Source of the DNA: Branchiostoma floridae
Lineage: Eukaryota > Chordata > Leptocardii > Amphioxiformes > Branchiostomatidae
Assembly: GCF_000003815.2 (NCBI RefSeq)
Contig: NC_049991.1
Span: forward strand, 8,595,660 to 8,632,711
DNA length: 37,052 bases
Direction: 5' to 3'
The position numbers and the translations under genes were made by a program. This document shows, piece after piece, positions 13,501 through 20,690 of this stretch (position 1 is the stretch's first letter; each line of letters starts with the position of its first letter). A model generated the notes under the pieces. The model had not been told where the DNA came from and did no database searches. It saw nothing but the letters and a program-made list of their open reading frames with translations.

Positions 13501-16500
13501 CTGTTGAACCGCACAATCACATCTTCTTCGTCATCAAGTCGGATAACCACTCCATCCTGCTGGATGAACTGAAAAAGTGGTTGGCAAAGTGTTATATATT
13601 AATTACAATGTCTTATATACAGTGTCACCTGACAATCAGTTGTTTAAATCATGGCTGCTGACATTATGAATTGATTTGCTGTCATTCAAACTATAAATTT
13701 CAGTAAATTCTGTTTTTTTAAACTGTCTTGTAATTTGCATCAAGGCTTTTGTTAATATATGTCATAATGATTATCATTATTTGTAAGCTATTATGACTAA
13801 ACAGGAGTATCACAATGTAATTCACTGGCAGATGAAGCTTGTTTTGGCTATCATTGCATCAAATGTTTCCTTAATTTTTCTCACTAGGAGAGGTTGAATG
13901 ATTTAATATACAATTGTGCAGCAAATTTGCCTTTCCATCATTATTAGATTGAATAATTTATCTATCATTTTTCTTGCACTGTTTTCCTTGATATATATAT
14001 AAAGCATTTAAAACACAAATGAATTGTGCTGAAATATCAAACATACTTCTGCCAAGTCTCCTAAGCCACCATGTCCTTCCTGCAGCCACTTGAGGGTTTC
14101 CACACTGTCTACCTCCAGCCTCACAACATCACCCTCCTGAATGGTCCTGTTACCTTTGTCACATGCAGCCTCCTCATCTACACAAAAGACATTAAAAGAA
14201 GCAATGACAAACATCAATAAACAATGTCAGTGGTATAAACGTTGCTCCAAATAATCATTTGTTGCAATATATCAATTTTCCTGTATGCTAAATACTACAC
14301 AATCACACCTGGTTCAACAACTCATGCCTCACTATACCTGTCCAGTAAGTGATTATCATGTAAACCTTAGCTTAAAGATCTGCCTCTCATACAGAAATCA
14401 CTTCCTCTTCTTGTTCTTTTGTGGCTCACAAAGAAATTACTTACCTACATACTTTACAGCAATGGTGCTTCCATAGACATCTACTGCTGCCCAGATACGG
14501 CCGGACACATCCACCCCGCTGAAGAACAACCCCCTATCTTTTGCGTTGATGGAGTAGAAGACATCTCCCGATGAGTCGACCTTGTACGTCACCACATTTC
14601 CCTGCTGTGCAAACCTGTCGTGAAGAGGCTTTATCCAAAACCCAGGCTTCTGAGCCAGGTCTGGGTAGGAGTGTGATGGTAGAGACTCAGCATCTATTGA
14701 CTCCGGGTCAGTGAAGGTGAAGCCGATTCTCAATGATCCTGTGAATTTCTTGGTTTCAGTGATCATCAGATGAATCTGCTGCCCAAATTTGATGGGGTAT
14801 CTGCTAAAACAGATGCCACTGCACAAGCTGTTGGTACTGTGAGCAGTCATGCCCTCCTGCTCAATGCAAATATTGTTGCCATGGATTTTTGTATTGAATG
14901 TGGGATGATTCTGTTCCAGCTTTAAGATAGGCTGCTTTACCTTGGCCTCCAACACCTGTTTCACAGCAGGTGTTGGCAAGGAGACTGAAGGGGCTAGTCC
15001 TGCAGGGTTGTCCGGACTTTCACTCCCAGCTGGGATATTTGACTTGGCTTGACTTTTCTGCATGTCTCTTTCTGAGATGGGACCAGGCTTACCAATCTCG
15101 GTCACCATCCTTGAACTCTTACTTGAATCTGACGAGCCGTTGCTTGTCACTTGAGTAGGAACAGTTTTCTGTGAGGGTGCTCTCCGTTTGACTTGAGCAG
15201 GGTTTCTTGAACCAGCAGAAACATTTGGAGGACTATCTTTTTCAATTGTCAGTAAGCCAGTGGGGGTAGCTTCTGTTTGAGCATCTTCAGCAGCATTGGC
15301 CTCTGCAGTGGAGGGCTGTTCAGAGCTGTTGACTACTGGTGATTCCACACTGGTGTCATCTTGACGTGCCCTTGACGTGTCAACAGTCTGGTCAACCACG
15401 TTTTTGTCTGACACGGAACCTAACTCAGAAGCTGTCTGACTTATTTTCATTGGAGAGGGGTGGTCGTTGTTATTTTTGAACGGCTGCCCCCAGCCCGGTG
15501 ATTTACCCATGATGTAACCTGCCGCCTGATTGGTTGACACAGGGGATTGGGTGTCAAGCTGCATGTCCAACCCAGGTACAGTCGAAACAAACAAATTTTC
15601 CAATTCATTCTTGAGATTGGAATGCTCCTCCTCGAGATTTCTGAGACGTTCTTGCATCATCGCTGCATAACAGTCTATCTTTGATGGCCCGATTTCCAAC
15701 TCATCTGAGCCCCTTGTGTGAGGTGGATGAAATGTGTTCTAGGCCTCAGCCTGATGGTGGTAAGGAGGATCCCTAACCCCAGGAAAGTAGTACATCTGAG
15801 GGTTACCAGCAACTTGTCGGAATGGCTGATCTGTTCTGTCAGCAGGACCCTGTTGCTGATGCTGACCGGTGTAGACAGCATCTCTTGGCTGGTAACCGTA
15901 ATAAGCCTCTCTTGGCTGCTCTCGGTAGTAGCAAGGCTCATTTCTTGGTGCAAAAGGAATATGGTTGGCAGGTGGTTGTGTTGGATTCGAGAAGTATTGT
16001 GCACCAGGTGAATCATATCCACTTGATCGCCTGTCCGTCGGTGAATTCTGGTGGTACATGTATTCTTCATTACTTCTTTCCTCGTAATCTGGCTGCCAGG
16101 GATGGCCTCTGCTGACATTATGCTGTTGTATGGCATCCTGAGCTCTGCTAGAGCCGCTCCTTTCTTGTAGTATAGGATGAGTTCTTGTTGACTCGGGGGC
16201 TAATAATAGTTAAGGCAAAATATCATAATTGATAATATTGTAAGAGACAATCTAGTTACAAAGAAAACAGCAACCTGACTATGATATACTTCATACTAAA
16301 TACCACATTGAATGGTAAAGCTGGAAGTTGTTCAATCAGTAGTGCCAATAGTCACATAGTGACTTTCAATGACAATGCAAATCTTTTATTCCAGGGTTCA
16401 TTTCAACCTACCAGCATAGTGGTTATGATGTCATATTCAAAACCATTTGCAATGTGAATGTAACTAATAGCTACAAAGAATCAATCACAAGCAATTTTGA

Positions 16501-17056
16501 CTTATGAGTTAAAGTTCTTAAACTTTCACACTAGACGTGCAAAAGCAAGAAAGTCACTCAAAATTATTTGAATCTTGCAACAAGTACAATTAAGTACCTA
16601 TTATATATATACATATAAGGATTCTCAATTTCTTATTAACACTATAGTTATTTGTGGGGTAACCTATAGCAATAAACCAGTCATACAAATTGTATTATGG
16701 CCAGTATCTACAAGTAGCTCAGTTAACTGTTGATGTGTATGCTGCATGACTCAGGTGAGTGTGTAATTGGATGTATACAAAATACAATGATTGAATGTGC
16801 TCTCACTTTCTTATACAACTTCACGCATACACATTGTACAGTTCATACTGGAACAATTTTGCTGATTCATTATCAGATAATTCCCCAACTGTAGTGCACA
16901 CTCACCTTGCACAGGAGTACTCTGGTCTTTGCTGTGGTGGGTAGGAGCACAGTCACAGTAATCACATCTTTGACCTCGGGAGCTTGGCTGGAACTCTGTA
17001 CAGTCTCCACAGTTTCTGCAGTCCCATCTGTAGATTCCTCTCTTGTCCTTGCCCAT
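1440..17056 (-). CDS. Gene A (27 exons, 3' partial): NHR + mind-bomb SH3 repeats + ARM-like + RIPK-like kinase
   Basis: This entry is the span from the start codon to the last exon in the window; exons follow separately. The exons sum to 6,125 bp (about 2,041 codons). Approximate residues: Cys/His motif 5-45, low complexity 52-480 with a coiled coil near 228-255, NHR 487-635, SH3_15 repeats 1-2 at 640-783, Cys-rich module 784-874, repeats 3-8 at 880-1355, second Cys-rich module 1356-1473, ARM/HEAT-like 1474-1833, protein kinase from 1834. NHR and mind-bomb repeats are known ligand-binding modules of Neuralized and Mind bomb E3 ligases; no RING, ankyrin or ZZ domain is visible here. The kinase is complete in its N-lobe and catalytic loop but leaves the window after APE. 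Kinase function is well supported. A cytoplasmic scaffold role is inferred, as no signal peptide or membrane segment was seen. Introns not listed separately hold nothing recognisable. Confidence 0.85.
1914..2220 (-). CDS. Gene A exon 26: kinase alpha-C helix to catalytic loop
   Basis: Phase 2 to 0. The alpha-C segment ALMEEANFMYRARN, the hinge MEYMANGSVGDLI and the catalytic loop HRDLKVQNVLLD all keep their key Glu, Asp, Lys and Asn residues. The enzyme looks active. Confidence 0.92.
2757..2928 (-). CDS. Gene A exon 25: kinase N-lobe
   Basis: Phase 1 to 2. It carries the glycine loop NNVVGKGAFGQVCKG and the beta-3 lysine motif VDVAVKKL. The lead-in ISYSDLTVNNVVGKG resembles RIPK and other TKL kinases. 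Confidence 0.9.
3297..3909 (-). CDS. Gene A exon 24: ARM-like repeats
   Basis: Phase 0 to 1. Several ARM-like units are visible: PLLAIVANCARTPDNQECF with GAAEALKPYL; LVRNDENKQVFVTNGVVDLL; DIAAAALQILREG. Asn in the third helix and the GxxxxLxxLL pattern fit ARM repeats. It lies directly before the kinase. A 261-residue plus-strand open frame over the same bases is a shadow. Confidence 0.85.
4329..4795 (-). CDS. Gene A exon 23: Pro/Gly linker and helical (ARM/HEAT-like) region
   Basis: Phase 1 to 0. A DTPGHGRGDTPAPP linker precedes amphipathic helices (VLKKMGQAIELTRKS, DSLDALKNALEND, SLQCIEVLQKLVIE). The helix spacing suggests an alpha-solenoid, but no signature proves ARM over HEAT. Confidence 0.83.
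5277..5479 (-). CDS. Gene A exon 22: Cys-rich module 2, part 2
   Basis: Phase 2 to 1. LCGCGNGDAGCDDCGYCRRC then AGE is a near copy of exon 8. An acidic segment and a hydrophobic GGLFTGPLHDAFMEWLGKK tail follow. Confidence 0.85.
5787..5937 (-). CDS. Gene A exon 21: Cys-rich module 2, part 1
   Basis: Phase 1 to 2. ICAPGQHDWSRGRCLLCAKC then GECT and RLC repeats the H-x-W and C-x2-C-x2-C plan of exon 7, with an extra cysteine before it. Confidence 0.83.
6452..6575 (-). CDS. Gene A exon 20: SH3_15 repeat 8, second half
   Basis: Phase 0 to 1. TCGKTGRLHSIVSQKRIRVK and VWVFNPDLLTRM show the GKTG start and the W-x-F-N-P end. Confidence 0.85.
6725..6875 (-). CDS. Gene A exon 19: end of repeat 7, start of repeat 8
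   Basis: Phase 2 to 0. LCFNPDVLSRV closes repeat 7. YVGDIVLVESDQDRFKLLQT then EEHGGL opens repeat 8. Confidence 0.85.
7096..7169 (-). CDS. Gene A exon 18: SH3_15 repeat 7, middle
   Basis: Phase 0 to 2, 74 bp, encoding ATGTIGSVSYIDRDGDVYVR and FNV. Confidence 0.85.
7521..7660 (-). CDS. Gene A exon 17: SH3_15 repeat 7, first half
   Basis: Phase 1 to 0. ARGDMVKIGVSVDKLKRMQD then GHGGFVDQMEE is a well-kept repeat core. From here on gene B has no counterpart inside the window. Confidence 0.86.
7822..7942 (-). CDS. Gene A exon 16: SH3_15 repeat 6, second half
   Basis: Phase 0 to 1, 121 bp, the same as gene B 34943-35063. It encodes AAGKVGQVQTTYPFNDVVRV and GYPLNISLV; gene B has AAGKVGQVRTTYPFNDVITV. 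Confidence 0.88.
8156..8324 (-). CDS. Gene A exon 15: end of repeat 5, start of repeat 6
   Basis: Phase 2 to 0. It encodes WCINPLSLGKLAPEECGVVD, then MEVGDWVKVESDKKKIKHVQ. Repeat 6 lacks the GHG core (ERTVTWDEGYYD), as does gene B. Confidence 0.87.
8380..9330. repeat. 26-bp minisatellite in gene A intron 14
   Basis: The unit is about CAGCACCAGGGACAGGGAAA plus CACAGT, in some 36 tandem copies. Variant blocks (CCAGGAAAATGGAAACGCAG and a following 25-bp unit) recur near 8602, 8811 and 8992, showing higher-order duplication of 7-8 units. Because 26 is not a multiple of 3 and the unit has no stop in any phase, it makes long spurious open frames. Confidence 0.95.
9632..9687 (-). CDS. Gene A exon 14: SH3_15 repeat 5, middle (weak donor)
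   Basis: It encodes LVEQVGVVHQIDMDGDAIV and follows a good acceptor. The only donor in the required phase is a poor GTTGCA at 9626-9631. The better-looking GTATAAG at 9611-9617 would break the frame. Gene B's exon is 77 bp against 56 bp here, so the donor seems to have drifted and about seven residues are missing. Confidence 0.6.
9948..10075 (-). CDS. Gene A exon 13: SH3_15 repeat 5, first half
   Basis: Phase 1 to 0. LKEGDHVQVDLDVETFKTNQ and AGHGGYVNKMAE match gene B 33138-33262, including the unusual FKTNQ in place of LKxLQ. Confidence 0.87.
10567..10678 (-). CDS. Gene A exon 12: SH3_15 repeat 4, second half
   Basis: Phase 0 to 1, 112 bp as in gene B. It encodes SLGKTGCVLKVKKKTVKVEV and then SWWFNAEALTPAL, the LGKxG start and W-F-N end of an SH3_15 repeat. 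Confidence 0.87.
10890..11125. repeat. TG/CA-rich simple repeat
   Basis: Interrupted GTGTGT and GTGCATGT runs lie in the gene A intron between exons 11 and 12. Such alternating purine-pyrimidine tracts can adopt Z-DNA. No coding signal was seen. Confidence 0.8.
11141..11300 (-). CDS. Gene A exon 11: end of repeat 3, start of repeat 4
   Basis: Phase 2 to 0. It opens WSLVPGCL, where W-x-x-N-P has become W-S-L-V-P in both paralogs, then IKKGELVRVLKDERKVMRLQ and EGHGGY. A TG-rich simple repeat lies just downstream in the intron. Confidence 0.86.
11567..11640 (-). CDS. Gene A exon 10: SH3_15 repeat 3, middle
   Basis: Phase 0 to 2, 74 bp, the same length as gene B 31967-32040. It encodes VIGVEGTVVQSTKNSVTVQY. 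Confidence 0.85.
11733..11866 (-). CDS. Gene A exon 9: SH3_15 repeat 3, first half
   Basis: Phase 1 to 0, 134 bp. An acidic lead (GEEEEDD) is followed by TKGDKVMVDIDADTFRMLQE. The usual GHG after LQ is replaced by ESRLHW, a divergence shared in kind by gene B (REGGLEW). Confidence 0.85.
11986..12128 (-). CDS. Gene A exon 8: Cys-rich module 1, part 2
   Basis: Phase 2 to 1. It encodes PCGCGNREEGCADCGLCRTC followed by AGE, that is C-x-C-x(6)-C-x2-C-x2-C-x2-C, then an acidic/lysine tail ending LLRALYKRHG. With exon 7 it forms one Cys-rich unit of about 90 residues. Confidence 0.85.
12560..12689 (-). CDS. Gene A exon 7: Cys-rich module 1, part 1
   Basis: Phase 1 to 2. The pattern is C-x2-GLHYWKRGVAKVC-x2-C-x2-CT-x-KGASC. 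It matches gene B 29501-29654 and, more distantly, gene A 5787-5937. It is probably metal-binding. I do not recognise the family; it is not the ZZ finger of Mind bomb. Confidence 0.84.
12887..13010 (-). CDS. Gene A exon 6: SH3_15 repeat 2, second half (divergent)
   Basis: Phase 0 to 1, 124 bp. It encodes NTGRVRKITVSGDICVRN and then TGKTAEFTTDFLRKV. Gene B has GKTWTYNAKAVTKI at the same place, so gene A has lost the Trp of the W-x-x-N motif. Confidence 0.82.
13198..13306 (-). CDS. Gene A exon 5: end of repeat 1 and eroded start of repeat 2
   Basis: Phase 2 to 0, 109 bp. It opens with WCVNPAALQKVG, the closing W-x-x-N-P motif of repeat 1, then begins repeat 2 with IIMEGDLV. The gene B counterpart is 154 bp. 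The 45-bp difference keeps the frame and removes the KQLQxxHGEW core, so repeat 2 looks damaged here. Confidence 0.82.
13489..13568 (-). CDS. Gene A exon 4: SH3_15 repeat 1, middle
   Basis: Phase 0 to 2, 80 bp. It encodes QQDGVVIRLDDEEDVIVRFN, the G-x-V-x(n)-D-x-V-x-V-x-F strand pair of an SH3_15 repeat. An unrelated plus-strand open frame crosses it. Confidence 0.85.
14047..14177 (-). CDS. Gene A exon 3: SH3_15 repeat 1, first half
   Basis: Phase 1 to 0. It carries the mind-bomb repeat signature EGDVVRLEVDSVETLKWLQE followed by GHGG. The G-D-x-V start and LKxLQxGHG core match the repeats of MIB1/MIB2. Aligns with gene B 27089-27222. Confidence 0.88.
14445..16199 (-). CDS. Gene A exon 2: low complexity, coiled coil and NHR domain
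   Basis: The exon is 1,755 bp, phase 1 to 1. The first third is rich in Q, Y, P and R (repeated YREQPREA/YQPRDA-like runs). A heptad-like segment follows (MMQERLRNLEEEHSNLKNEL), then a Ser/Thr/Pro-rich linker, and finally a full NHR of about 150 residues. NHR landmarks include GNNICIEQEGMTAHS, GSLRIGFT, PGFWIKPLHDRFAQQG, VDSSGDVFYSIN and DRGLFFSGVDVSGRIWAAVD. An in-frame TAG lies at 15739-15741 (about codon 204). Either this allele is interrupted, or a 102-nt phase-preserving intron at 15705-15806 removes it. The paralogous exon in gene B is 4,698 bp and uninterrupted. Confidence 0.82.
16200..16905 (-). other. Gene A intron 1
   Basis: AT-rich intron with canonical GTGAGT donor and TTATTAG acceptor. 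Nothing else recognisable. Confidence 0.7.
16906..17056 (-). CDS. Gene A exon 1: N-terminal Cys/His motif
   Basis: The start is the ATG at 17054-17056. Codons upstream stay open but offer only a GTG, and the first 20 nt of coding sequence match gene B exactly. The protein opens MGKDKRGIY and then shows C-x2-C-x2-C, a gap, C-x2-C-x-C, and APTHH. This spacing suggests a small zinc-binding fold. It is not a RING or ZZ finger that I can name. The exon ends in phase 1 at a GTGAGT donor. The 5' UTR probably continues to about 17108, where a TTTGTAG acceptor lies. Confidence 0.85.
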
Positions 17057-18014
17057 TGTTGGTGTCTTATGTGATAGCACTCTTACAGACGAGAATGCTA
17101 CTGTATATCTACAAACAACAAAATGTTCTTAGAATACTGTAAAATCATTAGATGACACCTGTTAATGTTGATTAGGTATTTATCTTAGTCCACATGTTAG
17201 TGGGCTGTTAAAACACACAATGTGAACTTGTAAACATATATATGTACATATAATGATATTTTTTTAAAACTATATTCACATGTATAATTATTATATAATT
17301 TGAACAAAAATTCAATTATTATTATAAATGTTTCCTCATTCATTATGCTCAAATTTACATTTATCTATGCCTATGACATTCACCCCTATCTAACCTTAAT
17401 GTGTCACAGGTATGAAATTTACAGTTTATCACAAAATGTTATATCATTTGCATAAATTATCAAATTTGGCCCTGGCTAGACATTCTAATCTTCTGTTCTT
17501 CTATGAATGATCATCACGAACCAGGTTATATTAGAAAGTTATTATACAAAGTTACAAACTTTTAACACAAAAAAATAACAGTAATTTTTCTCATTAACTT
17601 TTCCTCATACAAATTTGGCCCATATCTGCATGATTTACATTTACCATGTTTGTCTTCATAATTGGCAATTTAAATATTGAAAGTGGCTTTCTGAATTCAT
17701 TATATAGGAGAAAAGAGCAAAATCAAATCTCACTATTACTAACGTTTCCTCTTTTATATTATGCTTAACCAAGCACCTGTTATGTACACTCTGAAAAGCG
17801 GAACTTGTTTCTTTGTGGACTTCCAGCGGGAATTTCTACTTGTCATTTGTTTACTGGGCCACATAACTGTGCCACCTTTTGTTAATTAAAAAAACTAAAT
17901 AAATCGGCAGCTATTAAAGAGAATGGCCAGTATACAAACTAAGACAAATTTTGTTTTCTACTTTGGACTTTGCATCACGCTAGTACAGGACTAGGCAGTA
18001 AGGGCGGCACAAAC

Positions 18015-18025
18015 AACATGGCGGC
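18015..18025 (+). promoter_or_regulatory. ATGGCGGC motif (YY1-like)
   Basis: AACATGGCGGC fits the extended YY1 consensus often found at metazoan start sites. A GGGCGG box lies about 10 bp upstream (18002-18007). It could also be a start codon context, but no long frame follows. Confidence 0.4.
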
Positions 18026-18041
18026 GAAAATAGTGATCCGC

Positions 18042-18067
18042 GGGGACTTCCCATGCCGGGGATTTCC
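18042..18067 (+). promoter_or_regulatory. Two adjacent NF-kB-type sites
   Basis: GGGGACTTCC (18042-18051) and GGGGATTTCC (18058-18067) each match GGGRNNYYCC fully. Their starts are 16 bp apart, in the same orientation. Function is inferred. Confidence 0.5.
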
Positions 18068-18171
18068 AACAAATTTCAATCGCAGAAAGAAAGAGCTGCT
18101 TTACCCATAATATGTCATTTTATAAGTATTAAGTAAAACATTTTATAGTAATACTGAAAACACACAAAGTA

Positions 18172-18181
18172 GAAACAGAAA
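18172..18181 (+). promoter_or_regulatory. ISRE-like core
   Basis: GAAACAGAAA fits the IRF-binding pattern GAAANNGAAA. Confidence 0.3.
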
Positions 18182-18438
18182 GTAGGGAACTTAATGGCTA
18201 TAATACCGTCGCCCCGTCCGTGATAAAGAATTGTCATGTAGTTAAACGTTACCCAATATGTGCCTTTACGGCTTTAGCTTTCCTTAAAATCGTAGGCTAG
18301 AATGTCATGCTTAAAAACTTACATTGTTTCAATCTACTTGTACATAAAGTATGTGATTGCTAAACGTATTTTGTGAAGAAGATTGAGCCTTAATTTGGGG
18401 GACTGCGGCTCTCGTAGTCACATTCAAAACGATTGTTC

Positions 18439-18467
18439 AAAGTGAAAGTGAAAGTTTTGTTACGTCA
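18439..18467 (+). promoter_or_regulatory. IRF element next to ATF/CREB-like site
   Basis: AAAGTGAAAGTGAAAG contains overlapping AAGTGA hexamers, the classic IRF-responsive unit. TTACGTCA (18460-18467), the complement of the ATF/CREB variant TGACGTAA, follows within a few bases. Confidence 0.45.
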
Positions 18468-19160
18468 GATGCGTAAAATGTAAATAGAAAAAAATCGACA
18501 ATAACGACGCACTTATCAGTAAGACGTGTGGCAAAACACATAACTAAAATGTACGTTTAAGTCTCAGAATCAATGTTGTACAAATGTGGACGAGGCAGGC
18601 ACCGACCATACCCATTACGCAGGCTTCGGGTCAAAAATACAGGCGCTAGGCGCAGAGCATATACTTCAAGTTACCATGAACGTAACGCGGAAGTGAAAAC
18701 TCGTCATACATGTGTATGTACTACTCAGTTTTCCAGCTTGTCTGGAGACTTGATGGAATGGAAGTTCACGTTCTATGTGATTTCTGCGGTACTCACTTCT
18801 CGGGACGAGAACTGTTCCTTCTACTGCCCGTTCGGTGACTAAGGTACTTTCCACCTGCCGTCTGATAAACTAGTACCACAAGAACGACGGTATAGCACTC
18901 GTTGGCCAATCAGCTACCGACAAAATGAGTCATCGATGTGAAACTGACCTCTCATTGACCCCAACTTTTAAAGTTTCTTTCTTTTGTCGCCAGGGCCGAC
19001 AGACTTACAATCGGTAATACATAAGAAGATATCAAACGTCTATCCGGCGTTCATAAACTCGTATTTCGTACTTAAGAAAGTTTGTTTTTACCGTCGTATT
19101 TATTGCGTGACTTATTTGTTTATCATGCGCTGCGCACCAGGCTTTGGTAAACACCACTGT

Positions 19161-19171
19161 GGGGAATCCCC
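19161..19171. promoter_or_regulatory. Palindromic NF-kB-type site
   Basis: GGGGAATCCCC is a near-perfect palindrome fitting GGGRNNYYCC, similar to p50/Dorsal-type sites. Confidence 0.4.
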
Positions 19172-20437
19172 TCAGTCGTCGGTAAGTCCCAGTGAAGTCA
19201 TTTATATCGAGCTCTAAATTCTGGAACCTTCTTAGAACACACTGGCCGATGAACAAGTGAGTATCCATGCATCAGTAATCTCTTCTACCGCCGAGTGCCA
19301 CAATGAAACATAATTTAAGATTTCGGTAACTTTTTTTCCCCCTGGAGCAACTAAGAAAGCGCCCAATACATATAGCCCAGGTGATATTATTGTTGGAGGT
19401 AATGCTCAAGCAATTATGTTGAACTTAAGCTCCCTTGTTTAACAAACATTCCTAGTGATGAAGTATGCATGGCTTACGCTTTTAGGAATAATTTGCCAAT
19501 TAATTGTTACGAAAATCCCAAGGCTAAAATACGCGAAGTAATGTTAATGTTGCGACCGAGTGGCAGCTTTCCAAACCCGGAAGTGCTGCGCTGTGTGGAT
19601 ACTTGAAAGAACATAAAATCGGGAAGCGAATCAAATATAAGACATGCATTTGATACTGTCACCTACATGTATATAGCACCGTTGTGAATTCTCTAACGTA
19701 GTAGTCCCCAGTAGCGATACAAAAAATCCATGACAATATGTGTTATGTTGCGAGCTTTTCCGAAATTTCAATTATGTAACGTTATGCCTTTGTACCGCTT
19801 ACTGTGTGTTTATTATCCATTTGTCTAGTACTAGTGTAATCGTTTTCGCACCGTGTGCGAAAGAGAGTTATTCTACTGAAGGTGTATTGAAATTGTACAG
19901 TGTTTTTCATTTGCGTTGAAAACTCCAACTTACAGCACGTTACTGGTTCTAACAAGTGCGCAAACCATTACGTCGTCGCGGTCCAGAGGTTGTCTTGAAG
20001 AAACATTACGTCATGTATACAATGATATCCCAGAATTCTCGATTCTTGGTGAGAAAGCAGAAACTTGTCAATGAGCAAAGTCCCTATGCCATTCTATACG
20101 AGGCACGAGTCTTTTTGGACAGGTAAAATCACAAGAGCTTCATTAATGGTGTAAAGGCGTTACAGCTACGTTTGAGCCTAAGGTAATGTATCCAGCAGAC
20201 AGAATCTCATTGGGATACTAGTCCTTCGCTACAATTTACTTAATATAACGTTGGAAGTGTCTTGTTGCCAGGGTCATTTTATCACGTCCTATTTTCTGTC
20301 GTACAGCCCAAAACACGTAATTCATTTCAGGCTTTTCTTGACCTTGTTTTCGAATTAATATAACAGAAGAGTGTAGCACAGTCTCATTTCTTCCTTTTTT
20401 ATGACTTAGATAATTGCCACAACTGTCTGGAGGAAGT

Positions 20438-20459
20438 TACTTTCACTTTCATTTTCAAC
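20438..20459 (-). promoter_or_regulatory. IRF element on minus strand near gene B
   Basis: On the plus strand three TTTC blocks lie exactly 6 bp apart (20441, 20447, 20453). The complement reads GAAAATGAAAGTGAAA, a tandem GAAANN array as in ISREs. It is about 650 bp upstream of the gene B start codon. Confidence 0.4.
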
Positions 20460-20690
20460 AGGAGTTTGAAGCATAGCACTTTCATTGTTCATTGACAGTA
20501 ATTGCTGCTTCACAAAATCTCTACAATGAAAGAGCTATTTGTGCATTTTAATTAATCTAATGAGAAGAGAAAAATAGTAGTTACAGACACAATAAATTAA
20601 GCTCTGTATGTTTTAGAGTTTATAGTATATCAATTTTGCTGGTAGTCAAACCTGAATTCAACAATCACTCAAGGGACTAAGGAAAATGGT

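Larger units (their letters stand above)
17109..20690. promoter_or_regulatory. Divergent upstream region shared by genes A and B
   Basis: No convincing coding exon was found. The left third (to about 17.9 kb) is AT-rich. From about 18.0 to 20.1 kb CpG dinucleotides are clearly more frequent, as expected for a promoter. Transcription starts and untranslated first exons cannot be placed by eye. The candidate sites inside are listed separately. Confidence 0.55.

Noticed and set aside
13341-13661. Plus-strand open frame of 106 codons
   Set aside because: It overlaps gene A exon 4 antisense and has no family resemblance.
1440-17056. Simple MIB1/MIB2 or NEURL ortholog
   Set aside because: No MIB/HERC2, ZZ, ankyrin or RING domain is visible, and a kinase is present; a plain ortholog label would mislead.
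18573-18842. 89-codon open frame in the divergent upstream region
   Set aside because: No homology, no splice support and unremarkable composition; treated as non-coding.
19229-19237. STAT-type site TTCTTAGAA
   Set aside because: A nine-base pattern with three free positions is expected about once in a region this long.
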